Assembly: GCA_902729315.2 (NCBI GenBank)
Contig: LR746265.1
Coordinates: forward strand, 6,516,892-6,580,891
Length of the DNA: 64,000 bases
Source: Spirodela intermedia
Lineage: Eukaryota; Streptophyta; Magnoliopsida; Alismatales; Araceae
Direction of reading: 5' to 3'
Shown here one piece after another: positions 50,901-62,146 of the stretch (positions within the stretch are counted from its first letter, which is position 1; each line of letters starts with the position of its first letter). The notes beneath the pieces were generated by a model. It saw only the letters and a list, made by a program, of their open reading frames with translations. It searched no databases and was not told the origin of the DNA. Position numbers and translations under genes: made by a program.

Positions 50901-53900
50901 AGGAAAAGGGCTAAAATCACTGAAGGACATGTAGAAGTGGGGAGGCTTTTGGCATACTATCAGGTTAAAGCTTTGTATCCTACCCTACATTTTTGTTTAT
51001 CGTTCTTATGTGGCACATTTACCATCAATGATTTCGTATGACACTATCATATTGGTGTTATCTCACAATGAACGAATCACCCTTCTTTATCAGACGCATC
51101 TGAGATGTCAACATTTCGAACATGTTTTAAACTTGTCTTCTAAAGGGAGAGAAAGCATACTACCTTCATTCACAGCTTACCTCTACTTTACAATCTCTCA
51201 CATTCACCACTCATTTGATCAGATTCTGCTGTTTTTTCATAGTTTTTACCTACTGATTTAACTTTGTATTGGATGGCATTGTCTCTTGGTCTCACCATCT
51301 TTCGGATTGAAATGTCCTTAGTTGTCCCGTGTTTATTTGCAGGTTCCGAAGCCTATGAGCTTCTTCCTAGGTGCTCATTCAGATGAAAAGAACATAAAAC
51401 AGCTTCTTCGTCTTATTATGTCAAAATTTGGGCGTCGTCAACCTATAAGATCAGATAACGACTGGGCAAACATGTGGCGTGACATGCAGTGTTTTCAGGA
51501 GAAAGCATTTCATTATCTTGACCTAGAGTACATGCTAATGGAGTTTTGTAGAGGGCTTTTAAAAGCTGGTAAATTTTCCCTTGCAAGAAACTACTTAAAG
51601 GGTACAGGCAGTACGAATTTGACAACAGAGAAGGCAGAAAACCTTGTCATTCAGGCTGCAAGAGAATATTTTTTTTCAGCGTCTAGCCTTTCAAGTAATG
51701 AGGTGAGTATAATTTCCGCATTATTCCTTGAATCGTTTAGGATCTCCTCCTTAGGTATTTAAGTATAATAATTAAATATGACTGTTATATCATATTTATA
51801 CGCGTCCTAATTGTATCTGACCCAGAGAATTTTCGTTTGTCTTAAGCCCTGAGAAGTGTACAAGGAAATTAATCTAGTGAAACCTGTTCCTGTATTGATC
51901 TCAATTGGAGAATCCAGTTGGTGGGTTTTTTGTTTTTATTTTAATTTCCTCGAGAGAAACTGCTAATATTCATAATTTCTTGGAAGTGTCTCACTTTTTT
52001 TCTGAGAAATGGTGCGTGCATGCCATTTGTTTCTGAAGGGAGTCAGAGCTTTCCCCATTGATGGGGATTTGATGTATAGAAGAGAAAGTCCGTTTGCTAA
52101 AACCCAGTCTAAAACCATTACAATCTTAAGGACACCCAGTATTTCCCGTAAAAAGGAACTGACTTCATCAGAGTTCAGAGAACATCTGTTCGAGCAAAAA
52201 ATCAAACTAGATTAGACACTTCTGTCCTCCAGAAAAGTTCTGCTATTGCACAGAGTTCTGGGAGTTCCATTATTGCTGTAAAAGGCCTCTCTTCCCTCAT
52301 TTTGATATTTTTATTAATGTGCTGTGAAATATGAACGAGCTATACTAAAGATGAAGGTTTCTCATCGGACCTATTTTTAAACGTGATATGCTTTTCTTCC
52401 TCTCTCGACAAATGACCCATGACTCTCCAGTGAGAGAAGTATCCTACCGCGGGCCAATCTTTGAGATAGATGCACTTCTATTTCTCTCATTAATTGACCC
52501 ACGACTCTTCAGGGAGAGATATATTCCACCTCATTTTTGTTCTGATGAGACATGAAACATCAATACATAAGACATCAAAACTAAGCTACAGCAGAACAAC
52601 AGTGTCAAATAGACGTTTCTACATAACCTCAATAATATCACGTTCTGGAAGGTTTTCAGTGGTTTCCTTATTCCTTCTATAGAAATACTCTTGATATTCA
52701 CTTTTAAGAAACATCTTATGAGAAATTTTTATGCACGAAGATTGTAGTTTTGGCACAAAGTGCTTTTGTCACATTCCTTGTTGCGTATCTTCCAGAGCTT
52801 CCATGATAGAAAATCATGGTAAAATTTCCCCATCATCTTTGTCGCCGTGGATACCAAATTTTGTTCTAGTTGATGGAGACTGATGAGATGAGATCTTCAA
52901 TGATGAGATATCCAAATTATTCCCCATCATGCTTTTTACACCATGGTATGGGTTTACCTTTAGACAATCCGCACTTGAAAGGGCTGATATAATCTTCAGT
53001 TCTGAGCTGCCTGTTTCGGTATATTCTGGTTATTCTTGTTACAAAGTTTTGATAAACCAGGTACATGGCACCGGATCAAGTATTTTGCTACAGTTTTGTA
53101 TACGAAAGTATACGAAGATAACTATATCGAGATTGTGGGCTTTGGTTAGTAAAGTTTTCCTCGACTTCCCCACGCTATAATATCTCAACTGCTTCGCCCA
53201 TATGGCTCTTTCCTATCTAGACACTAAAACCCCTTACATAAAGAGGCAATATCCTGGTAACCTGATTTTCCATTTCCATCACATCACTTTGAAGTACTCC
53301 CCGCCAAATTGCAAGCATTTTTCTTTTCCCGACTTCAACCTGGTCTGCCCTGGAGAAAAAGCGTGCTCTCTCTACATCATGTGTGACTTGCTCACAGTTG
53401 TCCTTCTTATTCGAAACTAGGAGAAAATTTTGGGGAGGTCATCTAACTCTGCCTTCAAGAAGGCCAATCTTCTGTCATATAAAATCAAGTTGTTTTTACT
53501 CTTTTGAGCAGAATTTCTATTTGTGACCGATGGATGCTCGTCTTTGACGAGCTTGCCTGAAAATTGCATTCTGAGTAACAATTGGGCAGATTGAACACTT
53601 GAAAGCAGTGCCCAAATATCTGTAACCCTGCCGTGATCTCTTCTTCATTCATTTCGATTTTAACCATAAAATTTGTATATATTATTAAGCTTCTAAGAAT
53701 TATGAGAAGAAAGTTAGCCTGTAATTTTGAGAACTTAAGAAAGAGAAAAAAATAGTTTCATTTGCATATTTTGTTTATGCAACGATCCTTTCAGAGGATG
53801 TTGTCCCAATCCCTTCACCCGTCCTTTTCTGTGTTTCCACCATGAATGAGAATGGACAACAGTATGGTATTTTTTCTTTATAATCTCTCATGGTGGAATA

Positions 53901-56308
53901 GTTCCCTTTGTAGTCCACGAATAAGGACTGAAAAAACAGTGATTGATTTTATGGACCACGGAAGCTTCATTTGATTACAGCTTATACATCAAGAGTACTG
54001 CATCTAAGGCTCTTCCGTCTGCTTAGTCATGCGCCTCATAAACAATACTGTTTCGAGAATTTATAAATGGGATTGGATGGGCTGGATGACTAATTATAAA
54101 TTCCGTAGGTTGCGTCCCAGTAGATGACGGAGACTTTAATTCAATGAGACAACTATATCCACCGTTCTTCCATTCCTGGATGAAAACTTTAATTCAATGA
54201 CTAATTAAAATATTATGGATAGAAATATTTTCATTGCAATAATATACTTTGCTTTGATCAGACTGCCACCATTCCTGGATGCCGGGGCCCTTATCTCTTG
54301 GAGTAGACATGTAGTGGTTCTTTATATCCCTAGTTTACTTTTCATCTTGATGCTCTTGCCTGTAGCTTTCACGAATACTGGTATCGTTTTAAATGTATCA
54401 AGGGTATGTCATTGCTTTATCCTGATGAGCTACGATTTTGCAGATCTGGAAGGCCAGGGAATGCCTGTCTTTGTTTCCCAATAGTGATAGTGTGAAGGCT
54501 GAAGCTGATGTTATTGATGCTCTTACCATTAAACTTCCTAGTCTTGGGGTTAAACTTCTTCCAATGCAGTTTAAACAGGTAAGAAACCCCATGGAAATCA
54601 TCAACATGGTTATCAGGAGTCAAACTGGAGCTTATCTGAACGTAGATGAGCTTATTGAAATTGCCCAACTGCTCGGATTGAGCTCCCAGGATGACATATC
54701 CTCGATTCAAGAAACTGTAGCAAGGGAAGCTGTAGTTACTGGTGATCTGCAGGTAGCTTTTGATCTTTGCTTTATTTTATCCAAGAAGGGGCATGGGCCC
54801 ATATGGGATTTATGTGGAGCAGTCGCAAGGGGACCTGCCCTTGATAATATGGATATAAATGCTCGTAGGCAGCTGTTAGGGTTTTCTTTGACCCATTGTG
54901 ATGAGGAATCGATCGGTGAATTGCTGTACGCATGGAAAAAAATTGATATGCAAATTCACTGTGAGAAACTCATGGCATTGACGGGGACAAGCCCTCCAAA
55001 CATCTCTATTCAGGGCTCTCCATTTGATTCTGCTAGTGGCATTACAGATGTCGGTGGACGTATAGCAACAGCCGAACTCGTAGATGGTGCTGCTTTCCAT
55101 GGAGGTGATGAGTATCATCAACACTCTGAGAATATTAAGAATATTCTTTCCACTCTTACAAAGGAAATGCAGACTGAAAGTGGGTCTACCGTACCTCGTA
55201 TCTTGAGAGAGAATGGAAAATTTTTGTCTTTCGCTGCCGTGAATCTCCCCTGGCTTTTTGAGTTGAGCAAGCAAGTGGAGTACAGTAAAAATTCTACCAT
55301 CGGTGATAATTCTCTTTCTGAAAGCTGGTGCATGTCTGTGGGAATGCAAGCAGTGTTATGCATACTGTCTTGGTTGGCTATGAATGAAATTGCTCCTAAG
55401 GATGATCTCATCGCCTCTCTTGCAAAATCAGTGATGGAAACTTCCACCAGTGAAGAGGGAGATATCATAGGCTGTTCATTTCTTCTGAATCTTATGGATG
55501 CTTTTCGTGGGGCAGAAATTATAGAAGAACAGATAGCAACTAGAAAAGGATACCGTGAACTAAGCAGTATCATGAACTTAGGAAGGGCATATAGTTCACT
55601 GCAAATTGCGGCTGTTGGGTGCTCAGATCCTGAGCAGAGAAAGATTTTGTTAGCGCATAAATTTCAAGAAAAGCATGCATCATTCAGTTCAGGTGATTAA
55701 TTGACTTGACCTGGAAAATGGGTACTCTTATTGGTTTCTTTGACTCCGTTGTAATGATAGATGCAATCTGCTTACCACGTGTTTCATTTGGTTAAAAAAA
55801 TGTATTCTATTTTTGACAATTTCGAAGCAGCTAAATGTTAGTGATCTTCTCGATTATTAGATGTGGTTATGATTTATCATTATTGCCGTTAAGCCTTGTT
55901 TTTTGGGAGTAGCTTTCTAAGTATCAAGTTATTTGTAAGTAAAAGAACCTACAGGACAAGATATACCGTACTTCTTTGTGTATCATTTCGTTAGAGCATC
56001 TTGACGGATAACAAGCTTCCTGTCTTTTCTTTATCATTTTCAAGGTGAAATGGACAATGTTGACAAGGCACAATCCACTTTCTGGAAAACGTGGAAATTG
56101 AAATTAGAAGAGCAGAAAGAGTTGGCTGATAGGGGGAGACAAATAGAGCAATTAATTCCTGGAGTTCAAACGTCCCGCTTTTTATCCGGGGATACCAATT
56201 ACATTGAAGGGGTTATTTTTTCCTTTATTGATTCAGTAAAGTTGGAGAAAAGGCATATTCTAAAGAGCACAATAGAGCTTGCAGACGCTTACGGTGTGCA
56301 GAGGACCA

Positions 56309-56370
<62 letters not shown>

Positions 56371-59300
56371 TGTGTGTGTGTGGTCTGCATATATTTCTCA
56401 GAAATGGGTGGTGATATATATCGGGAGAATCCCATTATTTAGGACAGCTTCCAATCTCGATCTTAGATCGATTCCTCAGTTTTATTCATTGTATTCTGGA
56501 AGAATGTTCTGTCTCCTATGAGTTAATTGAATTGAATGGTCACTGATTTTGTGTCATCTCATCTAATCATCGATTTACAATCCTGATCATTGGATATAAT
56601 TTCGGTTTTCTACTTCATTTAATTATATTATTTTATAATTATTGCGTGGACTATGTCGTTAGGAAATCTCCTGATATCCGTTAAGGCAGTCCCCTTATTG
56701 AAAAGAATGAATAGAAGAGTCTATATTCATTGTCAAGTAAATTTTGAGTTGGATAGCTTTCTAATATTAGTATCAAATTAAAACTGATGTTTGCTTCTGG
56801 GTATGCATATCCCATTTCCATTGTCCACATGGCAGACTAGAACTGGAGGATTCAAGAGTATTAGAAATTTGTCAATATCTAAATCCCTATGAATGTTTCT
56901 TTTGATGTGACTGAGATCCTATAGTCTCCAGGTTTTCTCTATTCTAGAAAAAAAAGTCTTTGGAAGCAATGAACAGTCGTTTCTTGGTGGCTTAGACAGA
57001 CTAATCTACCGAGAAAGAGACTCTGATTCTATCTTTGAGCAACAGAGGATTCCCATGAAGAGAAAGTCACTTGAAACAGAATGCGGCCATCTAAACCCTC
57101 TTAAGTTCTCAAAATCTTTAGGAAATTCTCTGTCATTAGTCTCTCAAATCAGCCTGTTGAAAAACCAAGGGCTATGCTGAGATTGCTATCTTGATTAGGA
57201 AAACATTATGGTTGACTTTTGCTGTATCCTGGCTCTCTTGCAGGTGTTACTACGCTACCTTGGATGTGCCCTTGTTTCCGAGCACTGGACAAATGATGAG
57301 ATCTTGGCCGAGGTTCTGGACTATAAAGAAGATGTGGTTGCATCTGCCAAGGGAGTCATCAGTGTGATATCATCTATAGTCTACCCCCAAGTTGATGGGA
57401 GAAATAAGGATCGCCTTTCCTATGTTTACGGCCTCCTACGCGCCTGCTGTCGCCATTTAAAACAAACTGAAGAGCAAGCGCCGATGATGAGGGAATACTC
57501 TGAGCATCCTCACACTCTTGATATATCGCAGTTCCTCAAGCTCCTTGAACAAGAATGCAAAAGGGTCTCCTTCATCAAAGAGCTGAACTTCAAGAACATC
57601 GCCGGACTGGTTGACTTGGACTTTGAGCACTTCAACGCCGAAGTCTGCAGTCACATCTCCGATTCCTCTGTTACAGCCCTGGCAGAGATGGTTCGGAGCC
57701 TTGTTGATGTCTACATCGATTCACAGGATCGAGGCCTCATGTCTTGGCAGTCCGTGTATAAGTGCCACGTTCTGAACCAACAGGAGGCTTTACAGGCCAG
57801 AAGTCAACATTGCAGTGACGTCACTGGGTCCCAAGAATTTTTCAGTGACGTTGAGGCCAGCTATGACAGTTGCAGGATCTACATCAGAGAGCTCCCGCGA
57901 GAAGACATATTGTACATCATTGGGATGTATTGCATGCTGTTTCTTTCTCATGATCACTTTGACAGTCTATCGGATGAATCAGCGTCCAAACATTTTCTGG
58001 TTTCCCTGCTGAATTTCTGGATCAAATCGGCCAAGGACATCAAGGAGCTTATAACCAGTGGAGTGCCAGACCAAGAGAGACTGTCAACATGTCTCCAGGC
58101 CCTGAAGAGGCTTGTAGCAGCAGATGAAGTCCCAACAGATAAAGCCTGGAGGGCCCTTTCATTGTTCGGCAAACTGGGTCTCTCTTCTGGCTGGGTAGCA
58201 GAAACCTCACATCTTTATAGAGCCATGGCCTTTGCTGGCTGTCACTTTGAGGCGATTGGTGAGACATTTTTAGGGCAGGAATCTTCAAGCTCTGACCCCG
58301 TCGAGGAGATCTCCCAGTTATATATAAGCACCATAGATTCAATCCTGTCACAGTTGGGCAGTAATTCCGATGATGGCAATAACCTGCTCAATCTCTTGTC
58401 ATCACTCAGTGAGATCCGCTCTGGAGATTTGGAGGTTTTCAATGGGGTCAGGCAGCGGGTGTGGGAAAAGCTGGTTGACTTCTCTGATGACTTGCAGATG
58501 CCGAGCCAGATCAGGGTGTTTTCTCTGCAGATGATGGAGGCTGTCGCTGGAAAACATGCCAGAAATCTCCCCGCCGAAGTGGCAGGGGGCGTGAAGCCTT
58601 GGGAAGGATGGGACGGGTCCCTCTATGCTGAACCTGATGAGACCCATGATCAGGGAGATGGCCCCAGCAGGTTCACCAGCTCCCTGGTTGCCCTAAAATC
58701 TACCCAGCTGTTCTCATCTGTTTCTCCGGTTACAGAGATCACTCCAGAGGATATAAAGACTCTTGATTCAGCAGTTTCTTGCTTCTCCCGATTATTAGAG
58801 ATGGTGACTTCAGAGACCCATCTGAACAAGTTGCAGGCGATTTTAGAGGAGTGGGAAGGGTTTTTCTTTGATGGGAGATCTGCGCAAAGAAGCAACTGTG
58901 TCGGCGATGATTGGGATGAGGGTTGGGAAGACCTGCCGGAAGAGCTAACCCTAGAAGAAACTGAGCCTGCTGCATCATCTTCTTCCCTGAATCCTCTCCA
59001 CAGCTGCTGGATGCTGATCATGAGGAGGCTAGTGGGTCTTTCTCGGCTCAGGGGCGTGATCGAGCTGATTGACAGATCGCTAGCCAAGCCTCATGGTGTG
59101 TTGTTGTCAGAGGATGAAGCCCAGAGTCTGCTCCAGCTCATTGTGGAGAGAGACTGCTTCATGGGCTTGAAGATGGCCCTTCTGCTTCCTTACAGAGCCC
59201 TGTGGTTTCAGTCTTTGAGCATGATTGAAGATAAGCCCAAGCAGGAAGATCCTTCTAAAAAGGGTTCGGATGATGAGGAGCTGCTTTCTCTTGTTCTATC

Positions 59301-59772
59301 ATCGGGGATCTTGCCTTCCATTGCCGCAGATCGTTCTTACGAGAGAGCTTTTGCCTACTTCTGCTGCTCCGCGGGTCTCCTCTCCAGGACTTGCCAGGAA
59401 GCAATGCTGAGAGAGAGAAAGGAACGCAGAGGCAGAGCCAGGGAGAACACTTTCTCTCTCTTTGGAAGATTTTTGTTCCCTTTCTTCATCTCGGAGCTCG
59501 CCAAGGCAGGGCAGCTCCTGCTCGCAGGGTTCATGGTCTCCCAGTGGATGCACACCCACCCGTCATTCAGCCTCGTGGGTACCGTGGAAGTCAGCCTGAG
59601 GAAGTATCTGGAAGCACAGAGTCAAAGCCTGAGTCAGCTCTCTGACTCCGATCTCCGGGATCTGGGTTCCTGTAAATCTCTGACTTTTACTGTTTCGAGC
59701 TTGGGAGCTAAACTGGGTCACTCAATTCGGTCAACTCTGTCGGCCCTTTCTTCAGATATTCAACGAAATTAA
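41977..59772 (+). CDS. MIP2: MIP2/NBAS-like Sec39-domain ER tethering factor
   Basis: MIP2 (MAG2-interacting protein 2) is the plant NBAS/Sec39 relative in the Dsl1/NRZ-type tether that receives Golgi-to-ER vesicles; loss affects storage-protein export. Exons are 41977-42082, 42416-42433, 42469-42642, 46493-46697, 46819-47039, 47129-48131, 49742-50963, 51343-51702, 54444-55692, 56045-56310 and 57244-59772, in phase, giving about 2450 residues. The N-terminal part is the NBAS-type beta-propeller (ANNRITVLQKDDNY, FIKSNGEEIT, DGLLHHIEV). Next come the Sec39-type helical regions (IGALNLLFKRHPYSV, AREYFFSASSLSSNE, IWKARECLSLFP). The large last exon ends with FLFPFFISELAKAGQLLLAG. The first exon, its donor (ATCG|GTACTT) and the 18-nt second exon are less certain; they give YFGLRQLKEKWSG, which fits the family. 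The gene spans nearly 18 kb, mostly introns. Confidence 0.9.
42212..42240. repeat. (CT)n microsatellite in MIP2 intron 1
   Basis: A CT run interrupted once by G, 130 bp after the inferred end of exon 1. Confidence 0.9.
42643..46492 (+). other. MIP2 intron 3, 3.85 kb
   Basis: AT-rich sequence between two exons joined by similarity (CGIFIS, then NHKQSIFAHGAWSEP). Some stretches (43700-44100, 44850-45170) have coding-like short frames that could be transposon debris. I could not assign them to a family. Confidence 0.6.
48132..49741 (+). other. MIP2 intron 6, 1.6 kb
   Basis: The junction joins NMGR to FSVQEYKKF with a phase-2 donor GTATGA and acceptor TTCTTCAG. No feature was recognised inside. 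Confidence 0.65.
51703..54443 (+). other. MIP2 intron 8, 2.7 kb
   Basis: AT-rich intron between SSLSSNE and IWKARECL. It has a diverged pair of ~35 bp segments at about 52412 and 52493 (TGACCCAYGACTCTYCAG core). No gene or intact transposon is visible. Confidence 0.6.
56313..56382. repeat. (CT)n(GT)n compound microsatellite at a 5' splice site
   Basis: About 27 CT units, then about 7 GT units, start directly at the donor of the MIP2 intron after 56310 (ACCAAG|GTCTCTCT). This is the longest microsatellite in the window. Confidence 0.95.
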
Positions 59773-60079
59773 ACGTTTTCTTCTGTAATCTCTTCGTCTA
59801 TTTGATGGAAATCTGTGCGGATAATCATCTTCTCTTGGGTCTCAACAAATTCTATGAAGATTCATCGTAGATGGTCTGAAATTCTGTCAGAAATTACGGC
59901 GGACTGTCAGATCTGAGTGCGAGCTCCCCGGAGGGACCGCGGGCGGCGTGGAGGTCGTCTCCACCGCTCATCATCGACACCTGGAACTGGATTTTTAATG
60001 CCATTCGATCGACATCTGGTCGTCATCCGAGGAGCAGAGAGGAGATGCTGCCGGTGGCGGGGGAGGGGGGGGAAGGAAG
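59773..60079. other. Intergenic between MIP2 and the F-box gene
   Basis: About 307 bp: the MIP2 3' UTR, then a GC-rich leader for the F-box gene. No feature was recognised beyond these. Confidence 0.6.
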
Positions 60080-60994
60080 ATGGAGGGCTCTCTCCGCCGC
60101 CGCGGGAAGAAGTGCTCCGGCCATGAGTTGAATTGGAGCTCCGATGAAGGAAATCTGTGGATGGAGAGGCTCCCGTCGGAGCTGTGCTCGAGGGTCTTCT
60201 TCCTCCTGGATCACCGCGCCCTCGCCGCCGCTCTCCAAGGTCAGCCTCGCCCCGCCGCTCGTCGCCGGAGACGGCGACGGCACAATTCTTCTACTCTCTC
60301 TCTCTCTCTCTCTCTCTCTGCATGATCATCGAGATCTGGGAATGCTGTCGCCTGCTCTGTGAATCAGAAGCCATGCACGAATTAGGGTAGGAAATCCTCG
60401 CGATCTTCAGAGGGAACGAGAACTGTGGAGTATAATTCGGAGCGTTCCGAGGAGTTTTCAGACCTCGGGCAGTGATTAATGGCGGATCTCTCTCTCTAAA
60501 GCTTCCCGAACATGGTGGTGCTGCGGCAGTGTGCAGGGCATGGAAGAGGATGGCCTCGGAAGACGCTCTATGGAGCAGGCTTTTCGCCGATCGATGGGGC
60601 GCTGCCAGCGCACAGTTCTACGCTCCTCCCCTCGACGGCGCCAAATCGTGGAAGGACGTCTACGAGGTGCAGGATCGCTGCGATCGGATCGGAATGTGAG
60701 CTCCTCCCCCACCATCTTCTTCTTCCTCCAGATCCGGCGGGCGACTGAGCCGCCGCTGCTGGTAGCAGGAGCCTGAAGATCGTCCGGGAAGGCAGAGACT
60801 ACTATCTCGTCTACCAGGGCCAGATCCAGCGGCTGCTCGGCACTCGCAGTGCGGACGGCGGCGAGGCGGTGGCGGAGGGCGGAGCCGACGGCCCGCCAGG
60901 GTCGCCGCCGGCGCTGTCGGAGAAGATGCTCTTCTTCCTCGGCGACCTGGAGGCCGCCTGCGCCCTCGCCAGGAGAACTCGAGATCGAACGTGA
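60080..60994 (+). CDS. F-box protein, FBP7-like
   Basis: F-box proteins are substrate adaptors of SCF ubiquitin ligases; Arabidopsis FBP7 (At1g21760) has been linked to translation under temperature stress. Exons are 60080-60239, 60530-60695 and 60769-60994, in phase, giving 183 residues. The F-box is split by the first intron: LPSELCSRVFFLLDHRALAA, then VCRAWKRMASEDALWSRLF. The following part, SWKDVYEVQDRCDRIG and LKIVREGRDYYLVYQGQIQR, is the signature of this small subgroup. Two in-frame starts are possible (60080 and 60161). The later one sits right before the F-box and the earlier adds a basic 27-residue leader. A CT run fills part of intron 1. The gene is convergent with the aldolase gene, with only 87 bp between stops. 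Confidence 0.8.
60294..60319. repeat. (CT)n microsatellite in F-box gene intron 1
   Basis: A perfect CT run of 13 units, 54 bp after the donor. Confidence 0.93.
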
Positions 60995-61081
60995 ATCACC
61001 CTCACATTTGAATTGTGTAATCAATGGAGAAAATGAAGAACGGAATTATCTGAGATGAACAGCAAGAAGCTCAGAATTCGC

Positions 61082-62146
61082 TCACTCACTCCAGTAAGCC
61101 TTCTCGTTCTCATCTCCTTCCTCGCCGGCGTCGGCGGCCTCGCTGGAACCAGGCGCAGTCCTGAACCTCTGCACGTCCTCGACGGCCGCCTGCCGGAATA
61201 TCCCCAGGTCCACCGCCCCCGCCACCATGCTGTAGCCCCTCCTCTTCATCTCCTCCGGCGGGTCGTAGGGCATCGCGAACCCCGACAGGTACGCGCCACC
61301 GGCGGCGCCGCCGCCGGCGGTGGCCAGCACGCGGCGCTCCAGATCCGCCATCGTCTCCCTCACCTTCCGGTGGCCGGGCTTCCACAGGAACCCCATGGCG
61401 GCGCTCAGATCCAGCGGCCCCATCTGGATGCAATCCACCCCCTCCACGGCGGCGATCGCCTCCACGTCCATCGCCGCCTTCTCCGTCTCCACCTGGCACA
61501 TGATCAACAGCTCCTCCTCATAATGCTCCAAGTAGTCGTCGTCGATCCCGTAGCAGGAAGCTCGCACCACCGGATGAGCGGCGCCGCGGAGCCCTCGCGG
61601 CGGGTAGCGGCAGAAGGAGACGGCGGCGGCGGCGGAAGAGGCGCCGTCGACCATGGGGAACATGATGCCCTGCGGGCCGATATCGAGCGCCTTCTTGGCC
61701 CACACAGCGGAGGACTCCGGCAGGCGGAGGATCGCCGGAGTGGCGGCGGCGGCGAGGGCGCGAAGGCAGGTGAGGGCAGAGGAGATCCCCCCGGGGCCGT
61801 GCTCCATGTCCACCACCACGTAGTCGTAGCCGGCGAGGCCAGCGATCTCTGCGAGCGTGGGGTCACCGCTTAGCAGGAACATACCGTAGAGAGTCTCGCC
61901 AGCGGCGAGCCGGGACTTGAGCGTGGCCTGCCGGCCTGCGCCGGCGGCGGAGGTCGCGGAGATTCTCCCGCTCCGCCACCGCAGGGGGGCGTGTGATCTG
62001 AAGGGGGTGACAATGGAGGTCTGCGGAGGAGCTCGGACGATGGAGGAAGAGGGGGATGGAGTAGAAGAAGAAGAAGAGTAGGATGGTCGCATAGGAAATG
62101 GGGAAGCGAGGCGGGAGGCGAAGGCCCCGGCGAGGGAAGCGGCCAT
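61082..62146 (-). CDS. HpcH/HpaI aldolase-family protein, organelle-targeted
   Basis: The family holds class II pyruvate aldolases and relatives that cleave 2-keto acids with a divalent metal; the plant member (At4g10750-like) has no firm substrate. The intronless frame encodes 354 residues. The first ~70 are Ser/Pro/Arg-rich, consistent with a plastid or mitochondrial transit peptide. The barrel follows: LAAGETLYGMFLLSGDPTLA, VVVDMEHGPGG, metal-ligand-like QVETEKAAMD, and GPLDLSAAMGFL. It ends with GYSMVAGAVDLGIFRQAA before an acidic tail. The coding sequence is strongly GC-rich. Transcription runs leftwards toward the F-box gene, so the two 3' UTRs probably overlap. A CAGGCCCATAATG site II motif lies about 170 bp upstream. 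Confidence 0.88.
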   Translation of the reverse strand: MAASLAGAFASRLASPFPMRPSYSSSSSTPSPSSSIVRAPPQTSIVTPFRSHAPLRWRSGRISATSAAGAGRQATLKSRLAAGETLYGMFLLSGDPTLAEIAGLAGYDYVVVDMEHGPGGISSALTCLRALAAAATPAILRLPESSAVWAKKALDIGPQGIMFPMVDGASSAAAAVSFCRYPPRGLRGAAHPVVRASCYGIDDDYLEHYEEELLIMCQVETEKAAMDVEAIAAVEGVDCIQMGPLDLSAAMGFLWKPGHRKVRETMADLERRVLATAGGGAAGGAYLSGFAMPYDPPEEMKRRGYSMVAGAVDLGIFRQAAVEDVQRFRTAPGSSEAADAGEEGDENEKAYWSE

